Below are positions 13,084-30,300 of a stretch of 64,000 nt of DNA, piece after piece. The notes under the pieces are model-generated. The model did not search any database. It was not told where the DNA came from and saw only the letters and a program-made list of their open reading frames with translations. The stretch covers positions 17,667,356 through 17,731,355 of the forward strand of contig NC_060884.1 in NCBI RefSeq assembly GCF_014805685.1, given 5' to 3'. Origin of the DNA: Silurus meridionalis (taxonomy: Eukaryota; Chordata; Actinopteri; Siluriformes; Siluridae). Position 1 is the first letter of the stretch. Each line of letters begins with the position of its first letter. Both the position numbers and the translations under genes were made by a program.

Positions 13084-14399
13084 TCTAAGAATGACAAGTG
13101 ACAGAAAATGTATTATATCTATGTATTTATTCATACAGGGATGTATGGGGATAAGCAGTATTTATGATATATGTATTTCAAATGCATATTTAAAATATAA
13201 AATAGGAGTTTGTCATTTATATTTGACAGGTCAATGAAAATGGCTTTATATTTTGTATCAAAATAATTTAGTGTTTAGTATTTTTGTAGTTTTAAAATAC
13301 TGTGTAAGAAGGCTATATGATGACATCATAAAAATTATGCCATGATGATTGGTGTTTGGCCAGACTGGAAAAAATTGAAAAATTGAAAATTGATCCATAT
13401 GAAAAAATGTGGTCAAGGTAATAAATGTGCAGGCTGTCAGCTTTCATATTGATTATTTAATAATTGTTCAAATGCTAAATTGTTTGTTTTCAACTTCCAA
13501 ATAGGTATCCAGTGATTATAATTTTTTTTTTTCTGTCAAATTTTTTTCCTTGAACATTACACTTATGGTAACTTACACCTATGGTAATTGTCCGTTTGTT
13601 AATTGAATTACATCTGTTAATCAGATAAATTCACATTGTGTGACCTTATAATATAGTGCTGACAAATTTTCTAAAAAAATTCATGGTAGCACATATGAGG
13701 AAAAAATTAGACTGACTGTCATTCAAGATTTTTATGTTTGCTATAAAATTTACTGTTACATAACCAACACTGTCTCCCTTCTAGAAATATTGTTCATAAT
13801 ATGCATTTAATATTTTACTCATCGTTTTGGCATCTCCAAGAATATGACTGGAGTCACTGTAGGCCCTGTGTCTAATGGTCATTGGCATTTCTGCCACATT
13901 CCTGATGGCCAGGCGTAACACAATACTGGATTGTCAGCTGACATAGATTTACATATGATGGCTGAAGACTAAAAGACTGACAAATTCATTCATTTAGTGT
14001 AAAAATAATTTATTGATTTTTAAATTGGATTATAAAGTAGTATTACACAAAGCACTTTAGGCAGGAACTGCTTGGTAATTTACTTTATAGGCTTGCATCT
14101 AGGATAATAAGAGGTGCCAATAGCAAGTAAAAGTGCAAAAAAGGCATACAATTTCACATTAACTGTAATTTAAACACATACTAAATGTCTGTCTTACAGT
14201 GGTATAAAAAATGAACTACTATAAGACTGTTATAAGACCTTTTTATATAAGACTTTTATTAGAGCTGCTAGAATGTTCTAGCTGTGTACATAACATTGTG
14301 ACTATGATGAAGGTGCTATTTCTGGATGTCTGGTGCTGCAGATCATTACTTGACTAGAACTATGACTCTTTTACAGTTAGAGATTTGGTTAATAAGGGT

Positions 14400-14403
<4 letters not shown>

Positions 14404-14450
<47 letters not shown>
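14404..14450. repeat. (GT)n microsatellite
   Basis: Uninterrupted GT tract upstream of the glutamate carrier promoter. Confidence 0.95.
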
Positions 14451-14453
<3 letters not shown>

Positions 14454-14767
14454 GCATGTTTTATTTTGAGTTGTGTATAAAAGGTAAATCAAGCTTGTAA
14501 TATTTTCTCCCTTTTCCAGACATAGGACCGCGCCCAACTTTGACAATATAGGTAGATTTTCCAGAATACTATAATACAAGACTTCTACAAAAAACATGAT
14601 ACGGTGCTACTATAAATTTTTGCGGTTTTAAATGCCAATCATTAATACATCACCGATATTAAAATAAACATCCTTTTTAAAAGAATAAATTAATTAAATG
14701 TGTAATTTGACACCACACATGAGCTCAGGCGGTCAGCCCTGTGACGCAGAGTGAAGGAGATGATTCT

Positions 14768-14817
14768 GATTGGTTAGGAAATGATCACGAGGCACGTTGA
14801 CACCGCCTACTATAAAA
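14768..14817 (+). promoter_or_regulatory. Promoter of the mitochondrial glutamate carrier gene
   Basis: Inverted CCAAT box (GATTGG) near 14768 and TATAAAA at 14811-14817. These predict transcription from about 14842. A noncoding exon ending at donor AGTG|GTAAGT (14932/14933) follows. Confidence 0.75.
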
Positions 14818-14841
14818 GCCAGTGGAATTTTCCAGCAACTC

Positions 14842-14932
14842 ATTCATTCAAATTCCGTTTTGAGGACCGGTACAGAAGCGCGCCTTTTAGTATTTCCCAA
14901 TCATTTTTGGTGTTTTCGAATCGATTAAAGTG
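14842..14932 (+). other. Noncoding exon 1 of the glutamate carrier gene
   Basis: Start inferred from TATA spacing, end from the consensus donor at 14933-14934. Exon 2 begins at 15779 after the acceptor CTTTCAG and carries the start codon at 15858. Confidence 0.65.
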
Positions 14933-15473
14933 GTAAGTGTTGCTCGTAAAGGTGGCAAATTTTAGTAGACGATTTTCCTGATCACTTTTTGTTAAAATTG
15001 TGTTTGGTTTAAAATCGGATAACTTAGTTACCACGTTAAACGAGAGTCGTTTATATTGATCATTTCATGCATATTAAAAAATATTTTGCAACGTTAATTT
15101 AATTCAATGTTCATTTGGCCAATTTTAAGTGATTTTTAGTATCTTTTAGTCATAAATGACTTGACCTAGACAGCTAGTAGTAGCATTCCGGCAATGTGTC
15201 CTGCTAGCATGCTAACGCCCATGGGACTGTGAGGTTAGTCGGTCGGCCAGGCCAGTCTTCCGGGGTCATGGGCTCTTGTGTAGTACAGATATTTTGTTAA
15301 ACAAATAGACTGCGCCTTTTTTCCCCCCGAGTTTTTTCGTACAGCTTTCAGGACCGTGATTGTATTCAGGCCCATATCTTAATGTCGCGTTCTTTTATTT
15401 CTAGCTTACTGCCACAATGTATTACACAATAAATGTTATAGAAATAGAACCGAAGCTCGCGGACCGGCACGTT

Positions 15474-15474
<1 letters not shown>

Positions 15475-15547
<73 letters not shown>
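15475..15547. repeat. (TA)n microsatellite
   Basis: TA tract with one GATA interruption, in intron 1 of the glutamate carrier gene. Confidence 0.9.
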
Positions 15548-15558
<11 letters not shown>

Positions 15559-15691
15559 AATGGTGTTAATAGCTTAACCTTTTTCTTGAATTCGATTGTA
15601 GTTTGAAAAATTGGTTGACTTGTAACTCTTATGCTTAAAATACTTATGGTCAGTTGATGAATATGAAGATGGCGGTGTACATTTGCACGGG

Positions 15692-15694
<3 letters not shown>

Positions 15695-15727
<33 letters not shown>
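15695..15727. repeat. (GT)n microsatellite
   Basis: GT tract about 50 bp upstream of the acceptor of exon 2 of the glutamate carrier gene. Confidence 0.9.
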
Positions 15728-15729
<2 letters not shown>

Positions 15730-15857
15730 TTATAATACTGCTTTAATGCTCAATTGTCCTATTTCTGTCGACTTTCAGATCCGCAACGTATCTATCGTCC
15801 ATCATATTACATTTCAATAACACTTCCATTAATTATCCACATTTCCGAAGCTTCAAC

Positions 15858-19239
<3,382 letters not shown>

Positions 19240-20385
19240 ATCTCCAGAACAGCCTCCATTGAATCTATGCTGGGGACCTGATACACACACAAGCATAAAT
19301 ATACTCAGATCTGGAGTCAGATCAGCAGTTTTTGTCATAGTTTGTTTCCTGATCTGGTTTCCGGCCTTACTGCACTTCCTGTCTGGTTTGCACACAGTTT
19401 GTGTTTCTGTGACAAACGTCTTTGCACTTTTTGGAAAGAGCTTTTGCAAGAGGTGTGAATGCATGATGGTGCTCTACATCCTTCTAGAAGGATCTATAGG
19501 TGTTTCCCCTCAATGAGGGAGGACTGTGTCACTATGGAGGCACGTATCAAAATGACTACTTCCTTTTTGTGCCGTGTCTCTAGTCAGTCATCTATTTGTG
19601 TTTTCCTGGATTACTTACTGTGTCATTGTATTAATGTAGTCCACTATTTAACATATTGTTTTAAATAGTAGTTACAGCAGTTTGGGTTTTTTTCCATTCC
19701 TAAGTTTTCACTCTTAGATTGTGGGCAAAAGGATTTTGTGGCACTAACCATTGACACCCCTAAGTGGATGTCTAGTTGTGTGGACCAGTTAAATCTAAAC
19801 GTGCCGTTGAAAACCCATTGTCTATAAACAAGGCACATACCATTATTGAGATTTTTAACTGTTTCTGATACAGTGAATAACTGTACCTAAAGCAAAACAT
19901 TCTCTTTCCATTATTCCTTTAGTGTGATTTTTTTTTTCCCTCTACAAGACTGGTGGTTTCCTTATTAATATGCACCAGACAATTTCAAATGGTAATAATC
20001 TACCATAATGTGGTGTAAAAGAAACCACTTCCATTTGGTTCCTAGAGGAGAATATCCATAGTTTGGTTTCATTCCAGTAATGTGGAAGTGCTGCTTCTGA
20101 GTAAAACAATTACTGAATGAATGGAATATGTAACTGCATTATTAAGTAAACATTTTATTTGTTTATCATGTCAGAACTGTGAAGGTCCTAGATAAAGTTT
20201 TATGCATAATACTTCAATGGCCCTTATGGCTAGGTATGTTGATGTAAACTGCAGTCAGCTTAAACAAGGCTATGAATCATCATGAGTCAGTGTTTAACTG
20301 TTTTTGAAGACTATCATAAGGTGTTACAATATCATTTTGTACTGTTATTTGCAAAAAACGAAATAAACCTGAACATGTAGCTACA
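19240..20385 (+). other. 3'UTR and poly(A) signal of the glutamate carrier gene
   Basis: AATAAA at 20362-20367 is the first well-placed signal after the stop codon and gives a 3'UTR of about 1.1 kb. ORFs within this span are incidental. Confidence 0.6.
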
Positions 20386-20626
20386 AAATTGCCTTTTAGA
20401 TCATTTCTACAAAATGCATGCTATGGAAATCATTGACTATTTGTTGGGATTGGCATCAGGCTAAAGCCCTACCATCATGGTAGAAGTATGAAGCGGTACC
20501 TAAGCAGATAATAGAAATAAATGTATGATATAAAGAAAGTATATAGTTTATCATCACAAAAATGTGCCATGCTAAATGTAAGTATAATTAAAAGCACAGG
20601 TGATGTGCAAATGATGTGCACATTAC

Positions 20627-20629
<3 letters not shown>

Positions 20630-20678
<49 letters not shown>

Positions 20679-20680
20679 AT
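20630..20680. repeat. (GT)n(TA)n microsatellite
   Basis: GT tract followed by a short TA run, between the convergent 3' ends of the carrier gene and tspan2. Confidence 0.9.
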
Positions 20681-20686
20681 TTTATT
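20681..20686 (-). terminator. tspan2: Possible poly(A) signal of tspan2
   Basis: AATAAA on the minus strand, about 800 nt after the tspan2 stop codon. It would make the 3'UTR about 20680-21486, which contains no other gene. Placed in a low-complexity stretch, so uncertain. Confidence 0.35.
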
Positions 20687-21486
20687 ATTATTTTTTATAT
20701 ATATTACTACAATGCTGAATCAGTGGATACTTGATGCATAGAAAAAAAAAAAACACAATTGCTGTAAATTGGCATAGGTGGAAATTGTCATATTAAAAAA
20801 ATATTAGTCAAATAAATTGATTTTTTTTTTCTTCTGCTTGGCCTGGTACCAACTGATGGGTGTTTGGGGACCCTGTTTATAAGAGACATTTAAAGGACAC
20901 AAATAAGTTGGGTGTTTAATGTCAGTGTAAATGGTACATGTTCATGCCACACCACACAATACTGTGCTGCTGTTGAAATCTTCATATCAGGATTTAGCAA
21001 TTTATCTTCATTTGGAAATAATTGCTTTCAAAACCACTAAAACATTTCCAGAGCATTACTTATATTCTTAAACTAAACAATACAGTACTACAGTAAAGAT
21101 GGACATTTGCACACTTAAAAAAAATCCATGGCATCAACAGAAAGCAAGTAGTATCTGTTCTTTACATACACTATTTACACTTAGTCCTCTTCTGTAATGC
21201 ACAGTAGGAGGAAGAGTAGAGAATGCTGTCCAGGCATTCTTTCTTTGCATGATAATATTTAAACTGGTCGTAAAATTCAGGTTGCGATCGTGACTGGTCC
21301 CCAAAATAATACAATTGTTAATTCAGTTACACTCAGAATCAATGCAGTGGCAATGCAGCACAAACACAAGAAACAAAAAAAATGAGAAAACTGCAACAAT
21401 ATCTTTACACTACTCTATGCAAAGCCTGTAAATGTGTTGGCTCAGTGAGGTCAGGACAGGAAATTATGGCAGTGGCCTGTGAGCAG

Positions 21487-24400
21487 CTATATGACTTCTC
21501 TGTTTTTCCGAATACCGCAGCATAGAATCATACTGAAGATCATTCCAATGATCTGTACACAAAACAAAAATACATTAGAATGAGAACACGCATAATATAC
21601 CAGACTATACATGCAGACAGTCCATATACTGAACATACCATGATCCCTGCAATGCCAACACCCACATATCCAATGATGCTGAGTTTCTCATTGAAAAAAT
21701 CCTCTATTGCTTTGATGCAATCCTGGGGAACAAAAAAAAATATTTTATAAAATTTTGGATTACATTTGTTCTACTTTGTAAGGCCCTAAATATGGTGCAA
21801 CAACACTATTATGAACATAAGACTTAAAAAGAGCAGCCAAGTGACAGGTCTTTCCAGCTAATACACATAAAACTGAGGCTTTTGTGCCCTCCCCTGGCTT
21901 TAAAGGATCAAGTGACACATGAAACATCTCACCATCTGTTCCTGCTCCTTTTAACCTCCCTACGTGTTTCTCCTGTCCTCAGTGCTTTTCAGCGCTCATC
22001 ACCTGTCTAAACATAGCAACTACTGCCATCTGCTGGACGTATCAAGAGTTAAGGACAGCTAATATAATTAAAGCAACACTTTATCTAAATGTCTTTTCGT
22101 GTTCATAAACACTCCTGTAAGTGGTAATAGGATCCTAACTAACGTTGTTTTAGGTACTGTGTGTTACAGCACATGTGAATGTATAAGAGGAAGACAAGAA
22201 TGGAAGCAAAAGAAAAAAAGGAAATGAACACATTAAACCACTAAACACAAGAACAATACAATAGTAAAAATGAATTCTATGGGTGGAGCAGGGCCGTTTC
22301 TATGTAGAAGTACAGCTCAGCTCAGATGCAGTTTTTTCACGTTATCATCACTGTGCCTGTTATTTTCTACAGTTATTTGGTCAGTGTTGACAGAGTCTGT
22401 ACTTCGTTAGTGTAGTTCTGTGTTCTATCACTTACTGTGCTCAGGCAATTGGTCATGATGTATTGTCTGTTTAAACCTATTTGACATTTAGCTTTTAGAA
22501 TTTTCCGTTTCGCAATAGGTGATGATGTTGCAACTGTGCTATAATTGGGTTGATTCTGTTGCTTTAGTCTAGTATTGAGTCCTTGGGAATTTTGCATTAT
22601 ATGCTATTTATTTCTATGAGGAATGGATATCTGCATAATTTTAGTCTTGTATGCTGAGTTTGTTGAGTTTGTATGTACCTTTAGGAAATTATTACATAAA
22701 TCTGTTTACAGGATCTCAATGAAATGTTGGTCCCATTTTCCTAAAGCATTCCACTCGGTCATAAAAGGCAATCAGTCCTAACACTCGCTCACAAATGTTC
22801 AGTAACTGAGTCATCCTGATAAGATTCACGGTGGACCTGGAGCCTGTCCCAAAGCCCTGGGTGTGAGGTGGAGACCATGAACAAGCTGCTAGTTTAAATG
22901 GGCCAATTTGTCTTTTGTCAGGTCACGTTCTTACGTGGTTTAGAAAGGTAGAAGGAAACCAAATAACCTACAGAAAACACTTTGTACCTTAGTATTACCA
23001 TCAGAACACAAGGTCTTTTCAGAACTTTCCTCTGAGCCTCCACAGCATAGCTAAAAAAGATAAAAACAGTGACTGTGAGTCATCCTGAAGTAAAGCAGCT
23101 ATGATAGAAGTTTAGGAATAAAATGGGAGACATACAATTTGACGGTACAAGCTGGTGACTGTGTCATTGCCTTTTTCATTGTAAAAGTTTTTAACCTCCT
23201 CAACGATCTGAAAAATATTTAAGACAGAGCATCCATGTTTGTTGTTAGATACCATCAGCATTTATATTCAACTGCCCTGCAGAATGGAACGGAGATTGAA
23301 TTACCTTATCTTTGTTCAAGAGGCCAAAAACTCCTGCAGCCAATTGTGCACCAAAAATGATCAGTAAACAGGAAAAAAACTAGAAAACAGACAAGAGAAT
23401 CACATTTAGCTTTGGTTTAGTTACCCAATTTGACCAGTTACCAGTTCTCACCCACTAGCTAACTCTTTTTAATTACACAACAGCAACCAACTACTAAGTA
23501 GTATGAAAGACACATAAAGCCAGCCATCACATATATTTAAAAAAGTTGTTCATTCTATACCACAGGTCCACGTAACACATTAAGAGAAAACTACCAACTG
23601 CCTAAGGACACATAATTGTACTTCTTGGCCTCTATTTACATAAATAAATAAAAAAAACACATTTATAAAGCAACTCTAGACTGCGTGAGGCTTGTGGAGC
23701 GATGTATGGCTCTACCCACCAATCCCAGAAGACACTGTGACTCCCTCACTGCTCCACAGCACCCGAAGAAACCCACAAGCATAATGATTCCTCCTGCTCC
23801 AACTAAAATATATACAGCTGGAAACAAAAAAGCAAAACAAGGGAGGCTTAGAAATGTGCAAATTATCCAAATTCACTTCCATGCATGCATCTGTGCAATT
23901 CAAAATCTCACCACAAGTTGGCAGCAAAGGGACAGCTAATAGGACATCTTAATACTAGAAAAAGTGTCTATTTTATCTGGGGGTGGGTGGAATGGCAAAA
24001 AATATTATTTAGTGATTCGTCTCACGGCACACAGTATTGTATGATACTTAGGTCTGTCCACAGACTGCTTAAAAGCAAAACAAACACATTTGAAAAACAT
24101 AAGTACATTTATCAATGGGAAACACAAGATGTACTTTATTGTGTGAAGGTCATATCACCTAGCTCTAATTTTAGTAACAGTGTATCGATATTTTGTGATT
24201 TGGAACCATTCCTCCATAAAATACACTCTACATTTTTTCCATGGTTAGTCCTTATTGTAAAAAACCCAGTCTGATTTAGAACAACTCAAAAAGAGGAACA
24301 AATGCCACCTGTCTACCTTTTCCGATAACACGTTACATCATATAAAGCTGTAATTCTACTAGTGTTTGCGGTGCGGTCAGTAAAAATGGAAAGAAGCTTT

Positions 24401-27256
24401 TTTAAACCATTTGCGTGGCAGACCAAAATGCAGATTAAGTTTCAGTTTGAATATCAGGTACTTTCCCTCTGAACAAATAAAAGTGTTGCACCAAGGACCA
24501 TAAAGTGCAGAAGTATAGCAGCAGCAGTGAGTCTGCTGGTTTAAACTGAGTTATAAGCTTCTGGTGTATGTAAAACAGGGCTGTTCTCAGTAAAGCATCC
24601 ACAAAACAAAAGAAAAAAATTAAAGGCAATCAGTGATAGAGCAGCTTAAACCAGCCTTTATGTACAAAACACATTCACCTAAGTCAACACAAGCTTCCCT
24701 GTAGTGTGCTTAAACACAAACCCCTATGACTTAGCTTCCTAACCAATTCATCAGGTGCTGTTTTCTCCTCTAACAGCTCCCAACATACCTAAAGCAACTT
24801 TTTATAACACAATTAGATTGGTCAAAACGTATCACTTTCTAATTGAAATTGATCATTTCAGACAAACTTAATTGATGAAAAATTACATTTAGCATTTTAA
24901 TCAATTTGCCTTTCAGTTCCATGTATCTGATGAGCTTTCTTGGTGTCTTTATTTTGCTACTGGATTTTAAACTACGAATCAAATTTTGTCTTGTTCCAAA
25001 CCATATGCAGTATGACACAGTGAAACCTTTTTTTTTATGAATGCGCCATTGCAAAAAAAACCAAAACAAAAATAGCAAACACACTCATACACAGTATTTA
25101 TATCAGCATTTGAGATGTAGGAAGATAATGTTAAAAAACGGAATGCCAAATAAAGTGCAGCTGTACAAAATTTGAAGTGTTTGTGCGTGCAAAGAGGCAG
25201 TATGAGGTAGTGATGATGTGCGTGTTTAACTCTAGTCTCTAGTCATTGGTGTTCTCCTGGGTGAAGGCCTAAACCGCCTGCAGAAAGAAGAGTCTCCTCA
25301 CCCTCTCTCATTGTTGGCCTTAAGAAAGTAAAAAAAAGAAATTCTGTCAAGAACAGAGCGAACAGTGCACTGTTGGAATGGCTGAGGTCATCTCGGCTGA
25401 TGGCACCACCATCTACAGGGCTCGTTTGTCATGCCCTGAGCTGTTTCCATACCAGGCCGTGATGTTTCCCATCTGTATGCTCTCAGTGGTGCAGGTGTAA
25501 AAGTTCCTGATCACCTTGGAAGGTCTCTTAAGTGTAAGGTTAAACAGATGCTGACTAGCCTTTACACAGGACTAGTCAAATCCTGTGTGATGGTTACACC
25601 AAGGTTTCCACCATTGGTAAATTAGTTAATTGATGTTCCACCACTTGCTAATTAACCCCACATACTGCACCATATCCCATTTGCCTTTAGTGATCATATC
25701 CTGCTTCATAACAACAATGTTCCCTTACTAGCACAGGTTATAAGAAGGTGTGTGGTGTTGGTGGAAGTTCCTTTGAGGACACTTAAAGACATTGTTGCTA
25801 GGATGGCATTGATTCTATAATTACAGCCCCTTGCTACAATGTTCATTTCAAAGAAATAAGCATAATTATAAGCACGATCTAAAAGTAAAAGTGATCACTT
25901 TAAAGCAGTATGAAAACACACAGTAGTAGTAGACAGTAACTGCCTTAATAAAAACAAGCTTTTTTAATGGTGCTCTCACAGTAAGTCAGATAAATCTGGA
26001 CAATCGTAAAGCATCACTGCTTTAGGTTTTCCAGCAAATCAAGACAGAAAAACCCCAGCTAGAAGTATATAAAAAAGACAGTTTTTTCCGCACTTTACTT
26101 CATTGTTAAAGTAAAATTTAGGGAGGCACAGAGCTGTTGTTTCCTTTTTAACACAATGAAGGGAGTACAATTAGTCCACTGTGAATGTAGGAGTTGAAAA
26201 CATCAGGCCTCAGTTCCTCCCTTTACTTCCTGACTGAAACAGGGACAGAAGCAGGCACCATTTTAGTCTATAAGAAAACGTCTGTGGATTTCAAATGAAC
26301 AGATTTGCACTGCACACAGCGAGAGCTCTTTCATAATGATGTTTAAAAATTTAATATTGTAGGAATTACCTTTTGAGACTTCTTAAGAAACGATTTAAAT
26401 CAGTGGGTCTCAGTAATGTAGGAATTACACCTCTGTATGTTTCGATAACATGATGAGTTGCATAGAAAACAAAGGTGATATAATGGAAATACAACCACCT
26501 GGGAGGAATGTTGCATCATCAAGAGCTTGCTACAGGTCTCAGCAGAATACAACTACTGACTTGTACACCTTCTAATAATATTTATAAAGTTTCCACAGTC
26601 GGTATGCCAAAGCGCAGCTACTATTATCCGATTTAAAAGGAATTAAATTGCAGGAATTTGCACAGTAAACCTAAAAAACTCTTATTAATCATATAACACT
26701 TAGCAAACATGTCTTAGCTATGCACTAGCACAGCTATATATGAAATATATATAGCATTTAATGATATTTTAGTTTGCGTCATGGAAAATTTGTTTTTTGA
26801 CAAAATCATTATTTTTAAGAAATAAACTTGAACAACAGAAATAATGATCGAAAAGATGTTTCTGTGGTCGGCATTTCCAAAATATTTAAATATAAAGTGT
26901 TCTGTTTGCTTTTAAATAAATAATAATGTTTCAAAAATGACACCAAGTTGTAGCACTTTTCATTTATTATTTTCAGTAGCTTGTTATACTGCATCTGGGG
27001 CTGTTCCTGTGAAGACTTGGCTTTGAAGAGGGAATAAACCCAGCACGGGATACAGCACACATTTATAAAGCCAAAGCAATAAATCGGCAAAATTAAAAAT
27101 AGCAAATCCATTCACTAGCATGTTTTGGGAGGAGGACGAAATAATACCACCAATCTCTATATTACCTACTGTGCCACTGTCACACTTTTAGCACACAGGA
27201 AACAGGGTGTTTTTATAGTTACTGAAACAAATATCTCTCACTCTCTCACTCACACA

Positions 27257-27309
<53 letters not shown>

Positions 27310-27362
27310 CTGACTATTCCTCTTCTTTTTCTGTATAATATAACAGCAACTATTAAAACTAC

Positions 27363-27395
<33 letters not shown>

Positions 27396-30300
27396 GAATA
27401 TAATGAGTGTTAACACAAAAATCCCATAGGCCAAACCAAAACGAACCTAAAAACCTCTAAACATGTAAACCTCTACCTACAGATACACATCTGTGCCTTT
27501 CCATTTTGATATTTCAGCCTTATTTCTACAGAATTCAAAAGGGCATTTGCCTCTCTCAGCCAGTACACACAAGCCCCTCTCCGTTTTTAAGGTCATAAAG
27601 TGCCAGAGGTCTAGTTGGAGAACTAGTTCTAGTTCAAATGCACTTATACAACCTGAACAGTTATTTAAACTAAAACCTTAACCATTTTCTTGAGAAATAC
27701 CAGATATCTTAAGTGTCTCATTCATCATGACTAAGCCCAATATTGCCCCCCCCCACCACCACCACCACCACCCTTTAAAGCACTGTAGCAGTTCTGCAAT
27801 AACGTAACGGTTTATTAGTCGTTTCGAGGTATACTGTATCTAATCTTTCGTTTGATAGCAGGAAAAAAAAACAGTGGAAAAACACAAATATATCAATAGA
27901 TATTATTATACCCGAGTCCTGTTGACAATACATTTTCTTTGAAAGGTATCTTATTTCAGGGTGTTGACCTTACTGGGGCTTGTGATCTTCTCTATGGGAG
28001 TTTCCCTGTGTCAGCTTGGGTTTCCAAAACATACCAGTAGGCAGACTCTCTACACTATAACTTTCAGCCTTGTGTGAAATTGTTTAAACAAGTGAACTAT
28101 GTTTAGTGAACATAGTTTAGTGATTATTAAACAGGGAAAACACCCTGGATGGAAGTTTTCCCTGTTTGATAATTAATGAACTATCAGACAACATCCTCAT
28201 ACTCATTTAGCTTTTCAGAAACTTGTGTCCAAAGAAGTGGAAACCAATGGAAGTTAAACTACATGACCATGATTTTGTATTTATTAAACAGTTTCATGCA
28301 TATCTTTTTATAATTTTTTCCTTACAGATGAAAACGCCTTTAACTTTGGCTGAAAGGGCAGATATGGTGTTTCTTTGTACTCTCATTGGCTTCTGACTTT
28401 TTCTGAACACTCTGTGGATTGTATAGACAATCTATAGATAGTATACATAGCTTGTCAATTGTAATGGAAAAACCCCAAACCGAACTGTAATTATCATATA
28501 GCTAGACCACAACCATTCATAAATGTATAAAAATTGCACACAACATTGGCATCAATGACATCTTCAGGTGATACACACAGTAGTTCTGTCCCAGTTAATA
28601 ACAGTCTGCAATGAAACATATTTTAATGCTCTGTCATTTAGATGTTCCTCAGAGGATAAAAGTGGCTGAAAAGGAGAGGAGAAGAGCTTCTTGTTCTTCC
28701 ATAACAATGCTGGCACCCACATGATGGCTCTTATAGCCATTTGAGACAAACAAGGTTATTAACTGACAACTCGAAAGTGAAATCTGACTGCTTTTGGCTT
28801 GTCTCAGAGATATATATATTTATATTAAAGAATGTTTTAATGTAAAAGTTTTATGCTACTCACCAAAAAAGAACGTTTCGGGAGCTCCATTTTCCAGTAA
28901 AGAAGTTGTACTAGGATCAAACCTAAGCCACAGTCCCACAGCTAACACCACTGAACCGGAGAGCTAGACACAAAATGAGAAAATAATTATGACTATCGGT
29001 TTGTAGACTGTATCATCATATTCCTTTTGACAGATTTATCTATGGGACATATGCATAATTAAAATAAAGTAAGTAAAAATCTAAACTTAAAACTTAAAGT
29101 AAACTTCCAACATGATGCCTCTATTAGTGACAAACTAAAGATCCTAAAATATCTTGCTCTGAATCCAAATATCAGGATCAGTTTTCCAACAAACTAACTC
29201 TACATTAATTTCACGTGAGAACCATGTACCATTGATGGCAGCGTCACGGCAGACATTTGTTAACACAATGAGCCATATCTAAATCTATTTAGCAAACATA
29301 AACTCACTTACACAATGTTGTCTTGTATCAGCAAATTACAGTAATAATAACCAGGAGATGTCTTATCGTCACATAAATGACATTACACGTTGTACCTAGA
29401 CATTTTCTTGACTATCTTGTGGTTCCAAGCTGATGGGATCTTTTAAAGCAAGCAATGTTTTTTTTTTTTCCCCTTTATTCATTTCACTGTTCATTTGACT
29501 TGTTTCACAATTTTGCTAAACATTTAGGCTCTAAATGATGGCTGTTCTATCAAGTTTTCAGACATGCTACATCCAGGGTAAATGTGAATGGCTTTTTAAA
29601 GTTATTTTCATTTATCCCTGAACTCTGTAATAGAGAAGGTTAGCCATATTTTATGTAAACAAAATCAATGCCATTTCTTCTGTATTAATACTGCATAACA
29701 AGCAGTTATTTTTATTTCATTTTCTTATTTTATTTCAAACAAAGCACAATATAAAACAAAATATACAAAACACAACAAATGTGTTACAACACCAAAGAAA
29801 ATAACACCATAAAACGTTATATATAAGAAAATGTCAGAAAAGGAGCCGGATGAAGCAAAAGCTTGTCAGGTAAAATTCAGATTCAAACCTTTTACTTCTC
29901 TCACAGTTGTTTTTGTCCTAAGTACTACTACGTAGGAACTGCAAAGGATGGCATTGTTTTATAATGTTGGCTGGCTCCAGTATCATATTTGTTTTTCTGG
30001 ATTTTGTGAAATGGATCAGGCTTTAGACTTTGGTTCGACACAAAATTATTCTGGTTTATTAAAAGCCTGAAACTTTTAGGAGCACAGGATATACCAAAAA
30101 TACCTTTTCGACCCTTCCTTACTAAATACAAAGGGAATCAATGTTTCTTCAACTGAGGATTAGCATTCTGAGTGAATGGGAAACCTCTCATTTAAGGTCA
30201 CCCTGCCACTGTAATCATCAACAGGCAGCCCGTGCCAGTCTCACAGGCCTCTGTCGTCACTCCTGTTCGAACTCTCCAGCCCTGGCACTAATCCCACCAT

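Larger units (their letters stand above)
23818..28863 (-). other. tspan2: tspan2 intron 2
   Basis: Five-kilobase intron. It holds an ORF2-end fragment of a LINE (25375-25520), CA and AAT microsatellites (27240-27307, 27363-27393) and a pair of hairpins (28095-28170). No coding exon was found in it. Confidence 0.8.
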
